DNA from: Bacillota bacterium
GTDB taxonomy: Bacteria; Bacillota; Clostridia; Lachnospirales; Lachnospiraceae
DNA length: 51,284 nt
Direction: 5' to 3'
Assembly: GCA_023421505.1 (NCBI GenBank)
Contig: JAEZTJ010000044.1
Span: 1-51,284 of the forward strand
Part shown: positions 40,180 to 48,494 of the stretch, piece by piece
Layout of the letters: every line of letters starts with the position of its first letter
How positions within the stretch are numbered: position 1 is the first letter of the stretch
Program-made: the position numbers and the translations under genes
Notes under the pieces: model-generated
Told to the model about the DNA's origin: nothing
Databases searched by the model: none
What the model saw: the letters and a program-made list of their open reading frames with translations, nothing else

Positions 40180-42978
40180 ATGAAAAAAATAGATTTAAGC
40201 GGAAGCTGGAGCTTCTGCCTGGATCAAAAAAAATCAGGAATAGATAAAAAATTCTATAATCAGACTTTACCAGATAGTATTCTATTACCTGCTACAGTAG
40301 CAACAGCCAGAAAAACAGTACCCTCCAAAGAAAGGAATGAGGGTTATCTTACTGATCCATACTCCTTCGAGGGCTTTACGTGGTACGCAAGAGAGGTGGA
40401 ATTTGAAAATGCTGAGGATAAAGAGTTGTTTCTCGTTCTGGAAAGAACAAGAATAACACATGTATGGGTGGATGATAGCTATGTGGGCAGCCAAAATAGT
40501 CTCTGTACCTCTCATCGCTATCAATTGACACCTTATATCAATAAATCAAAGCATAAGCTTACGATTTTGGTAGATAACACCTCGTATCCGGTAAAGGGTG
40601 GTCATATGACCTCACCGGATACGCAGACAAATTGGAACGGAATAACCGGAGAGATTTACATAGAGGTAAGAAGTAAGGCATATCTAAGTAAAGCCATAAT
40701 ATATCCCGATGTAACCAATAGCTTAATTAAGGTTATTACAGTCCTTAAGGGTACGGAGCGGATAAAGATTACAGCGGCGGTAGCAGATGAGAACAGAAGT
40801 TTTCCAGAACAGGAGTATTGTCTATCTGAAGGAGAAAATATTTTTCACTATCCTCTTAAGGAAGCCTTCGTTGCTTGGAGTGAACATACACCGAAGCTAT
40901 ATACCCTAAAGCTTAAGCTAATACAAAATAACGCTAGTGATGCAATACAGGAACAGACAGAGAGCTATGATTTTTCCTTTGGCTTTAGGAAATTTAAGGC
41001 AGCAGGCAAATATTTTGAAATCAATGGATCAAGAACCTTCTTAAGAGGTAAGCATGACGGTATGATATTTCCGATGACAGGACATGCCCCTACTGATCTA
41101 AATAGTTGGCTTAAGGTTATGAAGACTGCGAAAGAATACGGTATCAATCACTATCGCTTTCATACCTGTTGTCCACCGGAGGCTGCTTTTTATGCTGCTG
41201 ATCTTTTGGGAATTTATATGGAGCCGGAGCTTCCCTTCTGGGGAACGGTAACAGTAGAGGGAGACGATAACCACGATGAACAGGCGCAGCAATATCTAAT
41301 TGAAGAAGGCTATCGAATTCTTGATGAGTTCGGAAATCACCCTTCCTTTGTTATGATGTCACTTGGTAATGAATTATGGGGTAGTAAAGAACGTCTAAAT
41401 GAGATACTAGGCGGATACAGAGCCTATGATACGAGACACATGTATACGCAAGGCTCGAATAATTTTCAATTTATGCCCTGCGTACTGGAAAATGAAGATT
41501 TCTTCTGCGGAGTGCGCTTCTCAAAGGATCGGTTATTCCGCGGTTCCTATGCCATGTGTGACGCACCGCAGGGGCATATTCAGACTATGGCGCCGGATAT
41601 GCTTCATAATTATGACCAGATAATACGACCTACTAATATCTTAAGTAAGAATGCTGCAGGTGGGGAGATTATTATCCAGTATGGAACGGGTACGAAGACG
41701 GTAAAAGTGGATGCTTCAGCGGAATTGATTCCTGAAATTCCCGTTGTTTCTCATGAAATTGGGCAATATGCCATGTATCCTGATTATTCGGAAATCTCTA
41801 AATATACAGGCGTTTTAAAGGCCAGAAATTTCGAGGTGTTCAAAGAACGATTAGAGAAAACAGGCATGTCCGTTATGTCAGATTTGTTTTTTAAAGCTTC
41901 GGGAAGGCTTGCAGTAGAATGCTATAAGGCTGAGCTTGAGACTGCAATGCGAAGTAATGAACTGGCAGGCTTTCAGTTACTTGATCTACAGGACTTTACC
42001 GGTCAGGGTACGGCTTTAATCGGTGTTTTAAATGCATTCATGGAAAGTAAAGGCTTAATTTCTTCTTCCGAATGGAGACAGTTCTGCAATGATACTGTAT
42101 TGCTGGCAGAGCTTCCGAAATTAGTATATAAAACAGGCGAAAACGTCGATATAATTATTAAGCTGGCATGCTTTAAGCCGGAAAGCATCATCAACCCAAG
42201 GATAGAATTCATCCTGGCAAATGAATATGCAGTAATAGCTTCAGATGTAACTATAGCAGAAGGCGAGTATAACTGCGGGGTATTTAACCTATGCAGCTTT
42301 AAGATAACCATGCCGAAGGTCGATACTCCTATAAAATTAAAGACCAGAATTAGAATTACCGGGTCGGAGGTTTGTAACAGCTATGATTTGTGGTTGTATC
42401 CAAAAGAAAATACAGAAGCGATAGAGGAAAGTATTGTAATAACCGATAGTACCAGGGAGGCGATGCAATATCTTACGGAGGGCAAAAAGGTACTTTACTA
42501 TCCTTCACAGTTAAACGATACAAATTCCATACAGGGAACCTATTGTACGGACTTTTGGTGCTACCCGATGTTTCGTACAATTTCAGAAAGTATGGGAAAG
42601 CCCGTTCCGATTGGAACGCTTGGCCTTTTGATAAATCATAAGCATAGGGTTTTTGAATATTTTCCGACGGAATTTTACACTACAGCGCAGTGGTATGATA
42701 TTGTTACGAATTCGCGGGCATTCATCCTTGATAATACCGACATTGAACCCTTAGTATGGTCGATTGATAATTTCGAAAGAAACCACAGGCTGGGTATTCT
42801 ATTCGAATTAAAGGTCGGTGAAGGGAAGCTTATGGTTTGTACTTCGAATTTACGCAGACTTACTGACAGCTCTCCTGCCAAGTGGTTGGAATACAGTATT
42901 CTTAAGTATATAAGCTCGAAGGAGTTTAATCCGGCAACGGAGATAGACAGGAATAAATTTAATAGTATTTTTAATTAA
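40180..42978 (+). CDS. Glycoside hydrolase family 2 protein
   Basis: This 932-residue cytoplasmic enzyme (no signal peptide) has the GH2 order: a sugar-binding jelly roll (IDLSGSWSFCLDQ, FTWYAREVEF, HVWVDDSYVG, HRYQLTPYI), an Ig-like domain, then the barrel with FGFRKFKA, FLRGKHDGM and YGINHYRFHTCCPPEAAFYA. The acid/base Glu is in SLGNELWG and the nucleophile probably in VVSHEIGQYAMYP. The C-terminal 350 residues are not recognised. GH2 includes beta-galactosidases, glucuronidases and mannosidases; the specificity is not readable. It is cargo of the cwlD element, with its own promoter. Confidence 0.85.
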   Translation: MKKIDLSGSWSFCLDQKKSGIDKKFYNQTLPDSILLPATVATARKTVPSKERNEGYLTDPYSFEGFTWYAREVEFENAEDKELFLVLERTRITHVWVDDSYVGSQNSLCTSHRYQLTPYINKSKHKLTILVDNTSYPVKGGHMTSPDTQTNWNGITGEIYIEVRSKAYLSKAIIYPDVTNSLIKVITVLKGTERIKITAAVADENRSFPEQEYCLSEGENIFHYPLKEAFVAWSEHTPKLYTLKLKLIQNNASDAIQEQTESYDFSFGFRKFKAAGKYFEINGSRTFLRGKHDGMIFPMTGHAPTDLNSWLKVMKTAKEYGINHYRFHTCCPPEAAFYAADLLGIYMEPELPFWGTVTVEGDDNHDEQAQQYLIEEGYRILDEFGNHPSFVMMSLGNELWGSKERLNEILGGYRAYDTRHMYTQGSNNFQFMPCVLENEDFFCGVRFSKDRLFRGSYAMCDAPQGHIQTMAPDMLHNYDQIIRPTNILSKNAAGGEIIIQYGTGTKTVKVDASAELIPEIPVVSHEIGQYAMYPDYSEISKYTGVLKARNFEVFKERLEKTGMSVMSDLFFKASGRLAVECYKAELETAMRSNELAGFQLLDLQDFTGQGTALIGVLNAFMESKGLISSSEWRQFCNDTVLLAELPKLVYKTGENVDIIIKLACFKPESIINPRIEFILANEYAVIASDVTIAEGEYNCGVFNLCSFKITMPKVDTPIKLKTRIRITGSEVCNSYDLWLYPKENTEAIEESIVITDSTREAMQYLTEGKKVLYYPSQLNDTNSIQGTYCTDFWCYPMFRTISESMGKPVPIGTLGLLINHKHRVFEYFPTEFYTTAQWYDIVTNSRAFILDNTDIEPLVWSIDNFERNHRLGILFELKVGEGKLMVCTSNLRRLTDSSPAKWLEYSILKYISSKEFNPATEIDRNKFNSIFN

Positions 42979-43137
42979 AGAGCTGCATAAGCCCAATTTT
43001 ATTAGCTAAAGTTTGCAAATAGACGAAGCACAAAATAATAATACGCTTTAGACAGCCTAATCTTATTGGGTAATTGCGAATAAAGTCAGATGTTTTATGA
43101 ATTTATATAAGAAAAGACAGGAGTATTTTTATTAGGA

Positions 43138-43278
43138 AATTGCGAAACAATATAGTTTTACTAATTGTATGCACAATAGATACTATTCCTTCGCTCCAAC
43201 GCTCTTATGAGCTTAACTTCCGCTCCGGAATAGTATCTACCGTGCATACAATACTTACAATTAATGAGTTTCGCAATT
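43138..43278 (+). repeat. 141-bp palindromic miniature element, copy B
   Basis: The ends AATTGCGAAAC and GTTTCGCAATT are perfect inverted repeats; the inner arms are TTGTATGCAC and GTGCATACAA, then TACTATTCC and GGAATAGTA, and the tip is GCTC/GAGC. The central 46 bases match copy A at all but a few positions. It occupies most of the 334-bp gap between the two glycosidase genes. An extra TAATTGCGAA at 43071-43080 may be a further remnant. Being in direct orientation with copy A, the pair could recombine. Confidence 0.9.
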
Positions 43279-43312
43279 AGCTAAATATTTTTATAGAGGA
43301 AAGGGGATTTTT

Positions 43313-45505
43313 ATGGGAATAAAGTTTTATGAACAGGAAAGAGTATTTAAGCTAGATACTCAAAGTACGAGCTATCTCATTGGAATTGTTGATGAGGAGA
43401 ATTTTGTAGGGCATATTTATTATGGGAAGAAGCTGGAGGATTATAATTTAAAATATTTGATGAGAATTGAAGAAGCACCCTTTGTTCCATCGAAAAATAA
43501 CAGGGACAGACTGTCCTTTTATGATAGCTTCCCGATGGAATACTCGACACATGGAATCGGTGATTTCAGAGAGGACTGCCTTGCAGTGGAGACTCTATCC
43601 GGACATACTGCTTTGCAGCTTGGATATATCGAGCATAAGATTTATGCGGGTAAACCAAAGCTTGTGGGCTTGCCTGCAACCTTTGGCTCAGAAGATGAAT
43701 GTACCACCTTAGAGCTTAAGTGCAGGGATACTATCTTAAAGCTTGAGGTTACACTTATCTACACAGTATTCGAAGCTGTAGATGCTGTTACGAGAAGCGT
43801 AAGAATTGTGAATCTTAGTGAAAACCCGATCTATCTGACGAAGGTATTGTCCTCCTGTCTGGATATGGATAACAGCGAATTTGATTTAATTACCCTTCAC
43901 GGCTCCTGGGCAAGAGAGCGTCATATCGCGAGGAGAGCCCTTGGCTTTGGAAAACAGGGAGTTTCATCAACCAGAGGAGAGTCTGGTCATCAGGAGCATC
44001 CTTTTATGGCTTTGGCTTCGAAAAATACCACACAGGATACAGGTGAAATCTACGGATTTCACTTCGTATATTCAGGAAATTATACCGCAGCAGCAGAGAT
44101 GAATCAGTTTGAGAGTGTCAGGGTTGTAATGGGTATTAATCCTTATCATTTCAAATGGAAGTTAGAGGCAGGGGATTCCTTTCAGGCTCCAGAGGTTGTA
44201 ATGGTCTATTCTGACGAGGGAATCGGCGGTATGAGCAGAAGCTTTCATGATTTGTATCGTAAGCACTTAATCCGCAGCAAATACAAGGACACAAAACGCC
44301 CTATTCTTATCAATAACTGGGAAGCGACCTATTTTGATTTTGATACCGATAAGCTACTTGGCATAGCAAAGGAAGCGGCATCCCTTGGAATAGAAATGCT
44401 TGTAATGGATGATGGCTGGTTTGGCACAAGAAGCGATGATAATTGTGCGCTGGGTGACTGGGTGGTTAATGAAGAGAAAATCAAAGGTGGCCTAAAGCAG
44501 CTGGTGGAGGAAGTGAATAAGCTTGGCATGAAATTCGGGATATGGTTTGAGCCGGAGATGATATCACCCGATTCAGACCTATACAGAGCGCATCCGGACT
44601 GGGCCATTGCTATTCCGGGTAGAACTGCCGGCCTTGCACGCAATCAGTATGTCTTGGATTTTTCCAGGAAGGAAGTAGTAGAATATATCTATGAAAGTAT
44701 CGCTTCTATTTTAAGAAGTGCCAATATAGAATATGTAAAATGGGATATGAACAGACCGCTTTCAGATATAGGCAGCAGTGGTCTTCCGGCGGACAGGCAG
44801 GGTGAATTATATCACCGCTATGTACTGGGTGTCTATGAAATGCAGGAAAGACTAATCACGGAATTCCCGCAGCTTCTGCTTGAGAATTGCTCCGGAGGCG
44901 GAGCCCGCTTTGATCCCGGTATGTTATATTACAGCCCGCAGATCTGGTGCTCGGATGATACGGATGCTATTGAAAGACTTGAAATACAAGAGGGAACCGC
45001 AATGCTTTATCCCTTATCAACAATGGGTGCTCATGTCAGCGACTGTCCTAACCATACAGTAGGAAGAGTTACCCCTTTTGAGACAAGAGGATATGTCGCA
45101 CTTGCCGGAACCTTTGGCTATGAGCTAGATGTTACCAAAATTCTTAAAGAAGACCGGCAGATGATTCCGGAACAGGTGAAGCTGTATCATAAGTATAATG
45201 ATTTGGTCAGAACAGGAGATTATTATCGTATCGCATCCTTTTCTCAGAATCATAAGTATGACTGCTGGCAGGTTGTCTCAAAGGATAAGAAGGAAGCTTT
45301 AGTTACCTATATTCAGGTAATGAATAGTGCTAACAGCCGAGGAAGAAAGATCCTCCTTAACGGACTGGACCCTTTAAAGAGGTACAAAATTGATGGTTCG
45401 GATAAAGAATACCAGGGTAGTACACTGATGCAGGCTGGTATCCTGATCGAAAAACTATGGGGAGATTTCAAAGGAAAGCTATTATACTTAAAAAGTATAG
45501 AATAG
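43313..45505 (+). CDS. Alpha-galactosidase, GH36
   Basis: This 730-residue protein is the usual length for tetrameric cytoplasmic GH36 enzymes. The N-terminal beta-supersandwich leads to the barrel with NNWEATYFDF, LVMDDGWFG, GIWFEPEMISPDSDLY and EYVKWDMNRPLSDIG (nucleophile Asp). ENCSGGGARFDPGMLYY and WCSDDTDAIERLEIQ (acid/base Asp in SDDTDA) complete the site. It releases alpha-1,6-linked galactose from raffinose, melibiose or galactomannan side chains. AAAGGGGA precedes the ATG. No transporter is linked to it. It is the last gene of the cwlD element before a terminator. Confidence 0.96.
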   Translation: MGIKFYEQERVFKLDTQSTSYLIGIVDEENFVGHIYYGKKLEDYNLKYLMRIEEAPFVPSKNNRDRLSFYDSFPMEYSTHGIGDFREDCLAVETLSGHTALQLGYIEHKIYAGKPKLVGLPATFGSEDECTTLELKCRDTILKLEVTLIYTVFEAVDAVTRSVRIVNLSENPIYLTKVLSSCLDMDNSEFDLITLHGSWARERHIARRALGFGKQGVSSTRGESGHQEHPFMALASKNTTQDTGEIYGFHFVYSGNYTAAAEMNQFESVRVVMGINPYHFKWKLEAGDSFQAPEVVMVYSDEGIGGMSRSFHDLYRKHLIRSKYKDTKRPILINNWEATYFDFDTDKLLGIAKEAASLGIEMLVMDDGWFGTRSDDNCALGDWVVNEEKIKGGLKQLVEEVNKLGMKFGIWFEPEMISPDSDLYRAHPDWAIAIPGRTAGLARNQYVLDFSRKEVVEYIYESIASILRSANIEYVKWDMNRPLSDIGSSGLPADRQGELYHRYVLGVYEMQERLITEFPQLLLENCSGGGARFDPGMLYYSPQIWCSDDTDAIERLEIQEGTAMLYPLSTMGAHVSDCPNHTVGRVTPFETRGYVALAGTFGYELDVTKILKEDRQMIPEQVKLYHKYNDLVRTGDYYRIASFSQNHKYDCWQVVSKDKKEALVTYIQVMNSANSRGRKILLNGLDPLKRYKIDGSDKEYQGSTLMQAGILIEKLWGDFKGKLLYLKSIE

Positions 45506-45602
45506 GAATAATTTATAGTTACATAAGGATGTTATATAATATAGATTTTAGACTAACATAACTTATCATTAAGATGGGCTTAAGATATTGAATACAGGAA
45601 TA

Positions 45603-45643
45603 AAAGGCGGGAGATGCGTATTAAGATAAATCTCCCGCTTTTT
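45603..45643 (+). terminator. Terminator after the alpha-galactosidase gene
   Basis: GCGGGAGAT and ATCTCCCGC with flanking A and T tracts (AAAAG before, CTTTTT after). It lies near the right end of the element and would stop cargo transcription from entering the cwlD 3' part. Confidence 0.85.
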
Positions 45644-45660
45644 GAGCATAAATCCGCTAG

Positions 45661-45688
45661 TTCCTTTCCTGATTAGGCCCTAGGTCAT
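45661..45688 (+). other. Right junction (attR) of the cwlD element
   Basis: TTCCTTTCCT (45661-45670) is the element-side arm, AGGTCAT (45682-45688) the core. The sequence after the core, starting GGTGGAAGGGACC, is cwlD coding sequence in frame. Confidence 0.85.
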
Positions 45689-46267
45689 GGTGGAAGGGAC
45701 CCGGGAAAGGTTGGAGTGAATAATACTCTGGAAAAGGACATCAATTTATGCATCGCCAAAAAACTGAAGAGTTTGTTAGAATTAAATGATATCAAGATAA
45801 TTATGACCCGCGAAGAAGATATTGGTCTTTACTCTGATTCTGATTCAAATAAAAAAAGGGCGGATATGAGTAATCGATTAGTGGTTATTCAGTCTAATCA
45901 AGCAGATTTGGCAATCAGTATTCATCAGAACAGCTTTACGGAGGAATATGTGAAGGGAGCCCAGGTGTTTTATCATGTGAAATCTCCTCAGGGAAAGAAA
46001 TTAGCGGAGATGCTTCAAGCTCAGTTAAAGGAAACAATAAAAGACGGTAATCATCGTAAAGCTAAATCAAATGATTCTTACTATATGCTTAAGAAAACAG
46101 AGTGCCCTCTGGTTATTGTTGAATGCGGTTATTTGTCCAATGTGAAAGAAGCAGATCTATTGCTTAAGGATGAATATCAGGAAAAAATGGCTTGGGGGAT
46201 TCATCTGGCTATCATGCAATTTCTCAACACCGGAGGACTTGACACCCCTTCAGTAACAGCGAATTGA
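45689..46267 (+). CDS. cwlD: cwlD, 3' part of the interrupted germination amidase gene
   Basis: These 192 codons continue the amidase from Gly54 of the joined protein: GGRDPGKVGVNNTLEKDINL (zinc ligand Glu68), TREEDIGLYSDSDSNKKRAD, LAISIHQNS (zinc ligand His132) and IVECGYLSN (catalytic Glu198). Joined to 37674-37832 it gives 245 residues, close to Bacillus CwlD (237). Alone it lacks the signal-anchor and His53. A GTG at 45713 could start a 184-residue fragment, but that would be inactive. The frame is open right up to the AGGTCAT core. The reading frame and active-site residues are undamaged, which argues for selection on the joined gene. Confidence 0.92.
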   Translation, partial: GGRDPGKVGVNNTLEKDINLCIAKKLKSLLELNDIKIIMTREEDIGLYSDSDSNKKRADMSNRLVVIQSNQADLAISIHQNSFTEEYVKGAQVFYHVKSPQGKKLAEMLQAQLKETIKDGNHRKAKSNDSYYMLKKTECPLVIVECGYLSNVKEADLLLKDEYQEKMAWGIHLAIMQFLNTGGLDTPSVTAN

Positions 46268-46315
46268 TCAGGGACGGAATAGGGTGAATGGTGAAAAGGA
46301 CAATTCACACTTGGA

Positions 46316-46347
46316 AGTTTGTGCCTGCGTCCTCCTCGGCACAAACT
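46316..46347. other. Hairpin downstream of cwlD
   Basis: AGTTTGTGCC and GGCACAAACT form a perfect 10-bp stem with a 12-nt loop. No T-run follows. It may end cwlD transcription or protect the 3' end. Confidence 0.5.
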
Positions 46348-46401
46348 AATTCAAAGGGTAGGCATGGACATTAGTTTGATAGGATCATGCTAGTTGGGGA
46401 T

Positions 46402-46430
46402 TTGATTTTATAAATGGATAGTGCTATAAT
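46402..46430 (+). promoter_or_regulatory. Promoter of the tsaC-ywlE-rpiB operon
   Basis: TTGATT (46402-46407), 17 nt and TATAAT (46425-46430), 40 bases before the ATG. Confidence 0.75.
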
Positions 46431-46470
46431 GTGTGGTATGGCTCAAACTTAGCCGCAAGGAGTAAGAGGA

Positions 46471-47529
46471 ATGGATACGAAGATTATAGTGCTTGATACA
46501 GAGGATATGCATAGTGGGAGTTTAAAGGAAGCTGCAGATATACTGCGGGCAGGCGGACTTGTTGCCTTCCCCACAGAGACCGTATACGGACTTGGTGCAA
46601 ACGCGCTTGATGAGAGCGCTGCAAGAAGGATATACGAAGCGAAGGGCAGGCCTTCCGATAATCCATTAATTGTTCACATATCTAAGACGGAGGATTTGAA
46701 TATTTTAGCTGAAAATATACCTGATGAGGCATTTTCGTTAGCCGAAGTATTCTGGCCGGGGCCGCTTACGATGATTCTCAAAAAGAAGGCATGTGTTCCT
46801 TATCAGACCACCGGAGGGTTAGACACCGTTGCAATCCGTCTGCCGGCTAATCAAATAGCAAGAAGCCTGATTGCTGAATCAGGAGTCTACGTTGCAGCGC
46901 CAAGTGCGAATCTCTCAGGAAAGCCGAGTCCGACAACAGCTGAGCATGTAAAAAAGGATTTAAACGGCAGGATAGACATGATTATCGATGGCGGTAGTGC
47001 AACTTTGGGACTCGAATCAACAATAGTTGATTTGACGGGAGAAAGCCCGATGATTTTAAGACCCGGATGTATTACGAAGGGGATGCTTCGTAATGTTATA
47101 GATAACGTTGAATATGATCCGGCTATCCTTAGTAAAAATACAGATGCCAATCTGATTCCGAAAGCACCTGGAATGAAATATCGTCATTATGCACCTGAAG
47201 GTGACTTGACGATATTTGAGGGCGAAATTAACCTCGTGATACAGGCTATTAATAACAAGGCGAAGGAAAACTGTGACCACGGTAATAGCGTGGGAGTTAT
47301 CGCTACAGAAGAAACGAAGTCCTTCTATCATTACGGGACTATAAAAACCATTGGCTCCAGAAAAGAGGAAGCTTCTATAGCAGCAGGATTATATGGAATT
47401 CTTAGAGAATTCGACGAATTGCACATACAGTATATCTATAGTGAAAGCTTTGCGGATAATAGCCTTGGACAAGCAATTATGAATCGACTTTTAAAAGCGG
47501 CTGGATATCATGTTGTTAAGGTAGGATGA
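46471..47529 (+). CDS. tsaC: L-threonylcarbamoyladenylate synthase (Sua5 type)
   Basis: This 352-residue protein has the YrdC domain (LRAGGLVAFPTETVYGLGAN, then YEAKGRPSDNPLIVHI, VFWPGPLTMILKK, VAIRLPAN, APSANLSGKPSPT) and a C-terminal Sua5 domain (KAPGMKYRHYAPEG). It makes threonylcarbamoyl-AMP from Thr, bicarbonate and ATP, the first step of t6A37 tRNA modification. AAGGAG precedes the ATG. It is the Bacillus YwlC orthologue, followed as in Bacillus by the YwlE and RpiB genes. Confidence 0.95.
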   Translation: MDTKIIVLDTEDMHSGSLKEAADILRAGGLVAFPTETVYGLGANALDESAARRIYEAKGRPSDNPLIVHISKTEDLNILAENIPDEAFSLAEVFWPGPLTMILKKKACVPYQTTGGLDTVAIRLPANQIARSLIAESGVYVAAPSANLSGKPSPTTAEHVKKDLNGRIDMIIDGGSATLGLESTIVDLTGESPMILRPGCITKGMLRNVIDNVEYDPAILSKNTDANLIPKAPGMKYRHYAPEGDLTIFEGEINLVIQAINNKAKENCDHGNSVGVIATEETKSFYHYGTIKTIGSRKEEASIAAGLYGILREFDELHIQYIYSESFADNSLGQAIMNRLLKAAGYHVVKVG

Positions 47530-47597
47530 GCTTATGATGAGTCATTGGGGAATGTAAAGGATGCATGAAACATAAATGCATTTGGATGGAGGTTGTA

Positions 47598-48047
47598 ATG
47601 GGGAAATTTCAAAAGTTAATTTTTATATGTACCGGAAATACCTGCAGAAGCCCTATGGCTGAGGCTATATTTAAAAATCTTGAGAAAGTAAGTGATATGA
47701 AGGTTATCTCAAGAGGTCTGGTGGTATTATTCTCTGAACCACTTAATCCAAAGGCAGAAGTTGTCTTAAAAAAACATGATTTGGAGCTAAGTAACCATGT
47801 ATCGAAGGGCCTAAAGGCTGTAGATATTGAAGATAATACGATAATACTTACCATGACGGCAAGCCAGAAGAAAAAGGTAGTTGAGCTATATCCTGAGGTG
47901 AGGGATGTATACACGATTAAAGAATTTGCAGGTGAAATGGGAGATGTGGTGGATCCATATGGTGGAACTTTAATGGACTATGAGGAATGCTACATTGAAC
48001 TTGGGCGTTTGGTAAAGAAGACTTTGTATAAACTGAATGATGAATAG
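47598..48047 (+). CDS. ywlE: Low-molecular-weight protein arginine phosphatase (YwlE-like)
   Basis: This 149-residue protein has the LMW phosphatase P-loop CTGNTCRSPMAE at residues 11-22 (Cys11, Arg17) and the general-acid loop VVDPYGGTLMDYEEC. Thr in CTGNTC, where tyrosine phosphatases carry Ile or Leu, is the mark of arginine phosphatases that reverse McsB phosphorylation and so protect proteins from ClpCP. The ATG at 47598 follows TGGAGGT. The neighbours tsaC and rpiB match Bacillus order. Confidence 0.92.
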   Translation: MGKFQKLIFICTGNTCRSPMAEAIFKNLEKVSDMKVISRGLVVLFSEPLNPKAEVVLKKHDLELSNHVSKGLKAVDIEDNTIILTMTASQKKKVVELYPEVRDVYTIKEFAGEMGDVVDPYGGTLMDYEECYIELGRLVKKTLYKLNDE

Positions 48048-48062
48048 AATGGAGGCTTTCAT

Positions 48063-48494
48063 ATGATAGCGTTAGGAAATGATCACACCGGATATGCAAT
48101 GAAGAAGGCAGTTATGGAGTATCTGGATGCAAAGGGAATAGAATATAAGGACTTTGGCTGTGGAGATGTAACTTCAAGCAATTATCCTGATTTTGCAAAA
48201 GCAGTGGGCAAAGCAATTCAACAGAAAGAATGTGACAAAGGAATTTTGATTTGCGGAACTGGAATCGGAATATCCATTGCTGCTAACAAAATGAAGGGAA
48301 TTCGTGCTGCCCTATGCCATGACTGCTTTAGTGCGGAAGCAACAAGACTTCATAATGATGCAAACATACTTGCAATGGGAGCCAGAGTAATCGGAGTAGG
48401 TCATGCTTTAAAGATTGTAGAGACATTCTTAAACACACCATTTTCAGGCGAAGAAAGACATATTAAGAGAATTAATATGCTGGAAGAGGATTAA
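48063..48494 (+). CDS. rpiB: Ribose 5-phosphate isomerase B
   Basis: This 143-residue RpiB/LacAB-family protein has LGNDHTGYAMKKAV at the start, the catalytic Cys in GILICGTGIGISIAANK, and CHDCFSAEATRLHNDANILA with the His and Asn of the site. It interconverts ribulose 5-phosphate and ribose 5-phosphate. GGAGG precedes the ATG. It lies 15 bp after ywlE. Its end overlaps the convergent DUF402 gene by 23 bp. Confidence 0.95.
   Translation: MIALGNDHTGYAMKKAVMEYLDAKGIEYKDFGCGDVTSSNYPDFAKAVGKAIQQKECDKGILICGTGIGISIAANKMKGIRAALCHDCFSAEATRLHNDANILAMGARVIGVGHALKIVETFLNTPFSGEERHIKRINMLEED

Larger units (their letters stand above)
37833..45688 (+). mobile_element. Serine-recombinase intervening element in cwlD, 7,856 bp
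   Basis: The element is bounded by AGGTCAT at 37826-37832 and 45682-45688 (one copy belongs to the element). It carries a 47-residue protein, a large serine recombinase, a GH2 and a GH36 glycosidase, and two copies of a palindromic repeat. Deleting it restores the cwlD frame exactly: GAT CCA GGT CAT joined to GGT GGA AGG GAC reads DPGHGGRD, the conserved Amidase_3 motif. This is the arrangement of skin in sigK and of SPbeta in spsM of Bacillus, in which a serine recombinase excises the element in the sporulating mother cell. No conjugation, phage or resistance genes are present. Excision during sporulation is inference. Confidence 0.9.

Noticed and set aside
37833..45688. The cwlD element as an integrative conjugative element or prophage
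   Set aside because: No relaxase, coupling protein, capsid, portal or replication gene is encoded; only recombinase, a small ORF and two glycosidases.
37674..46267. cwlD as a simple pseudogene killed by a transposon
   Set aside because: Both halves are free of stops and frameshifts, all catalytic residues remain, and the junctions give exact in-frame restoration, which is unlikely for a decaying gene.
45713..46267. The cwlD 3' part as an independent amidase gene starting at the GTG near 45713
   Set aside because: The fragment lacks the first zinc-binding His and the signal-anchor, and conserved coding sequence continues upstream to the recombination core.
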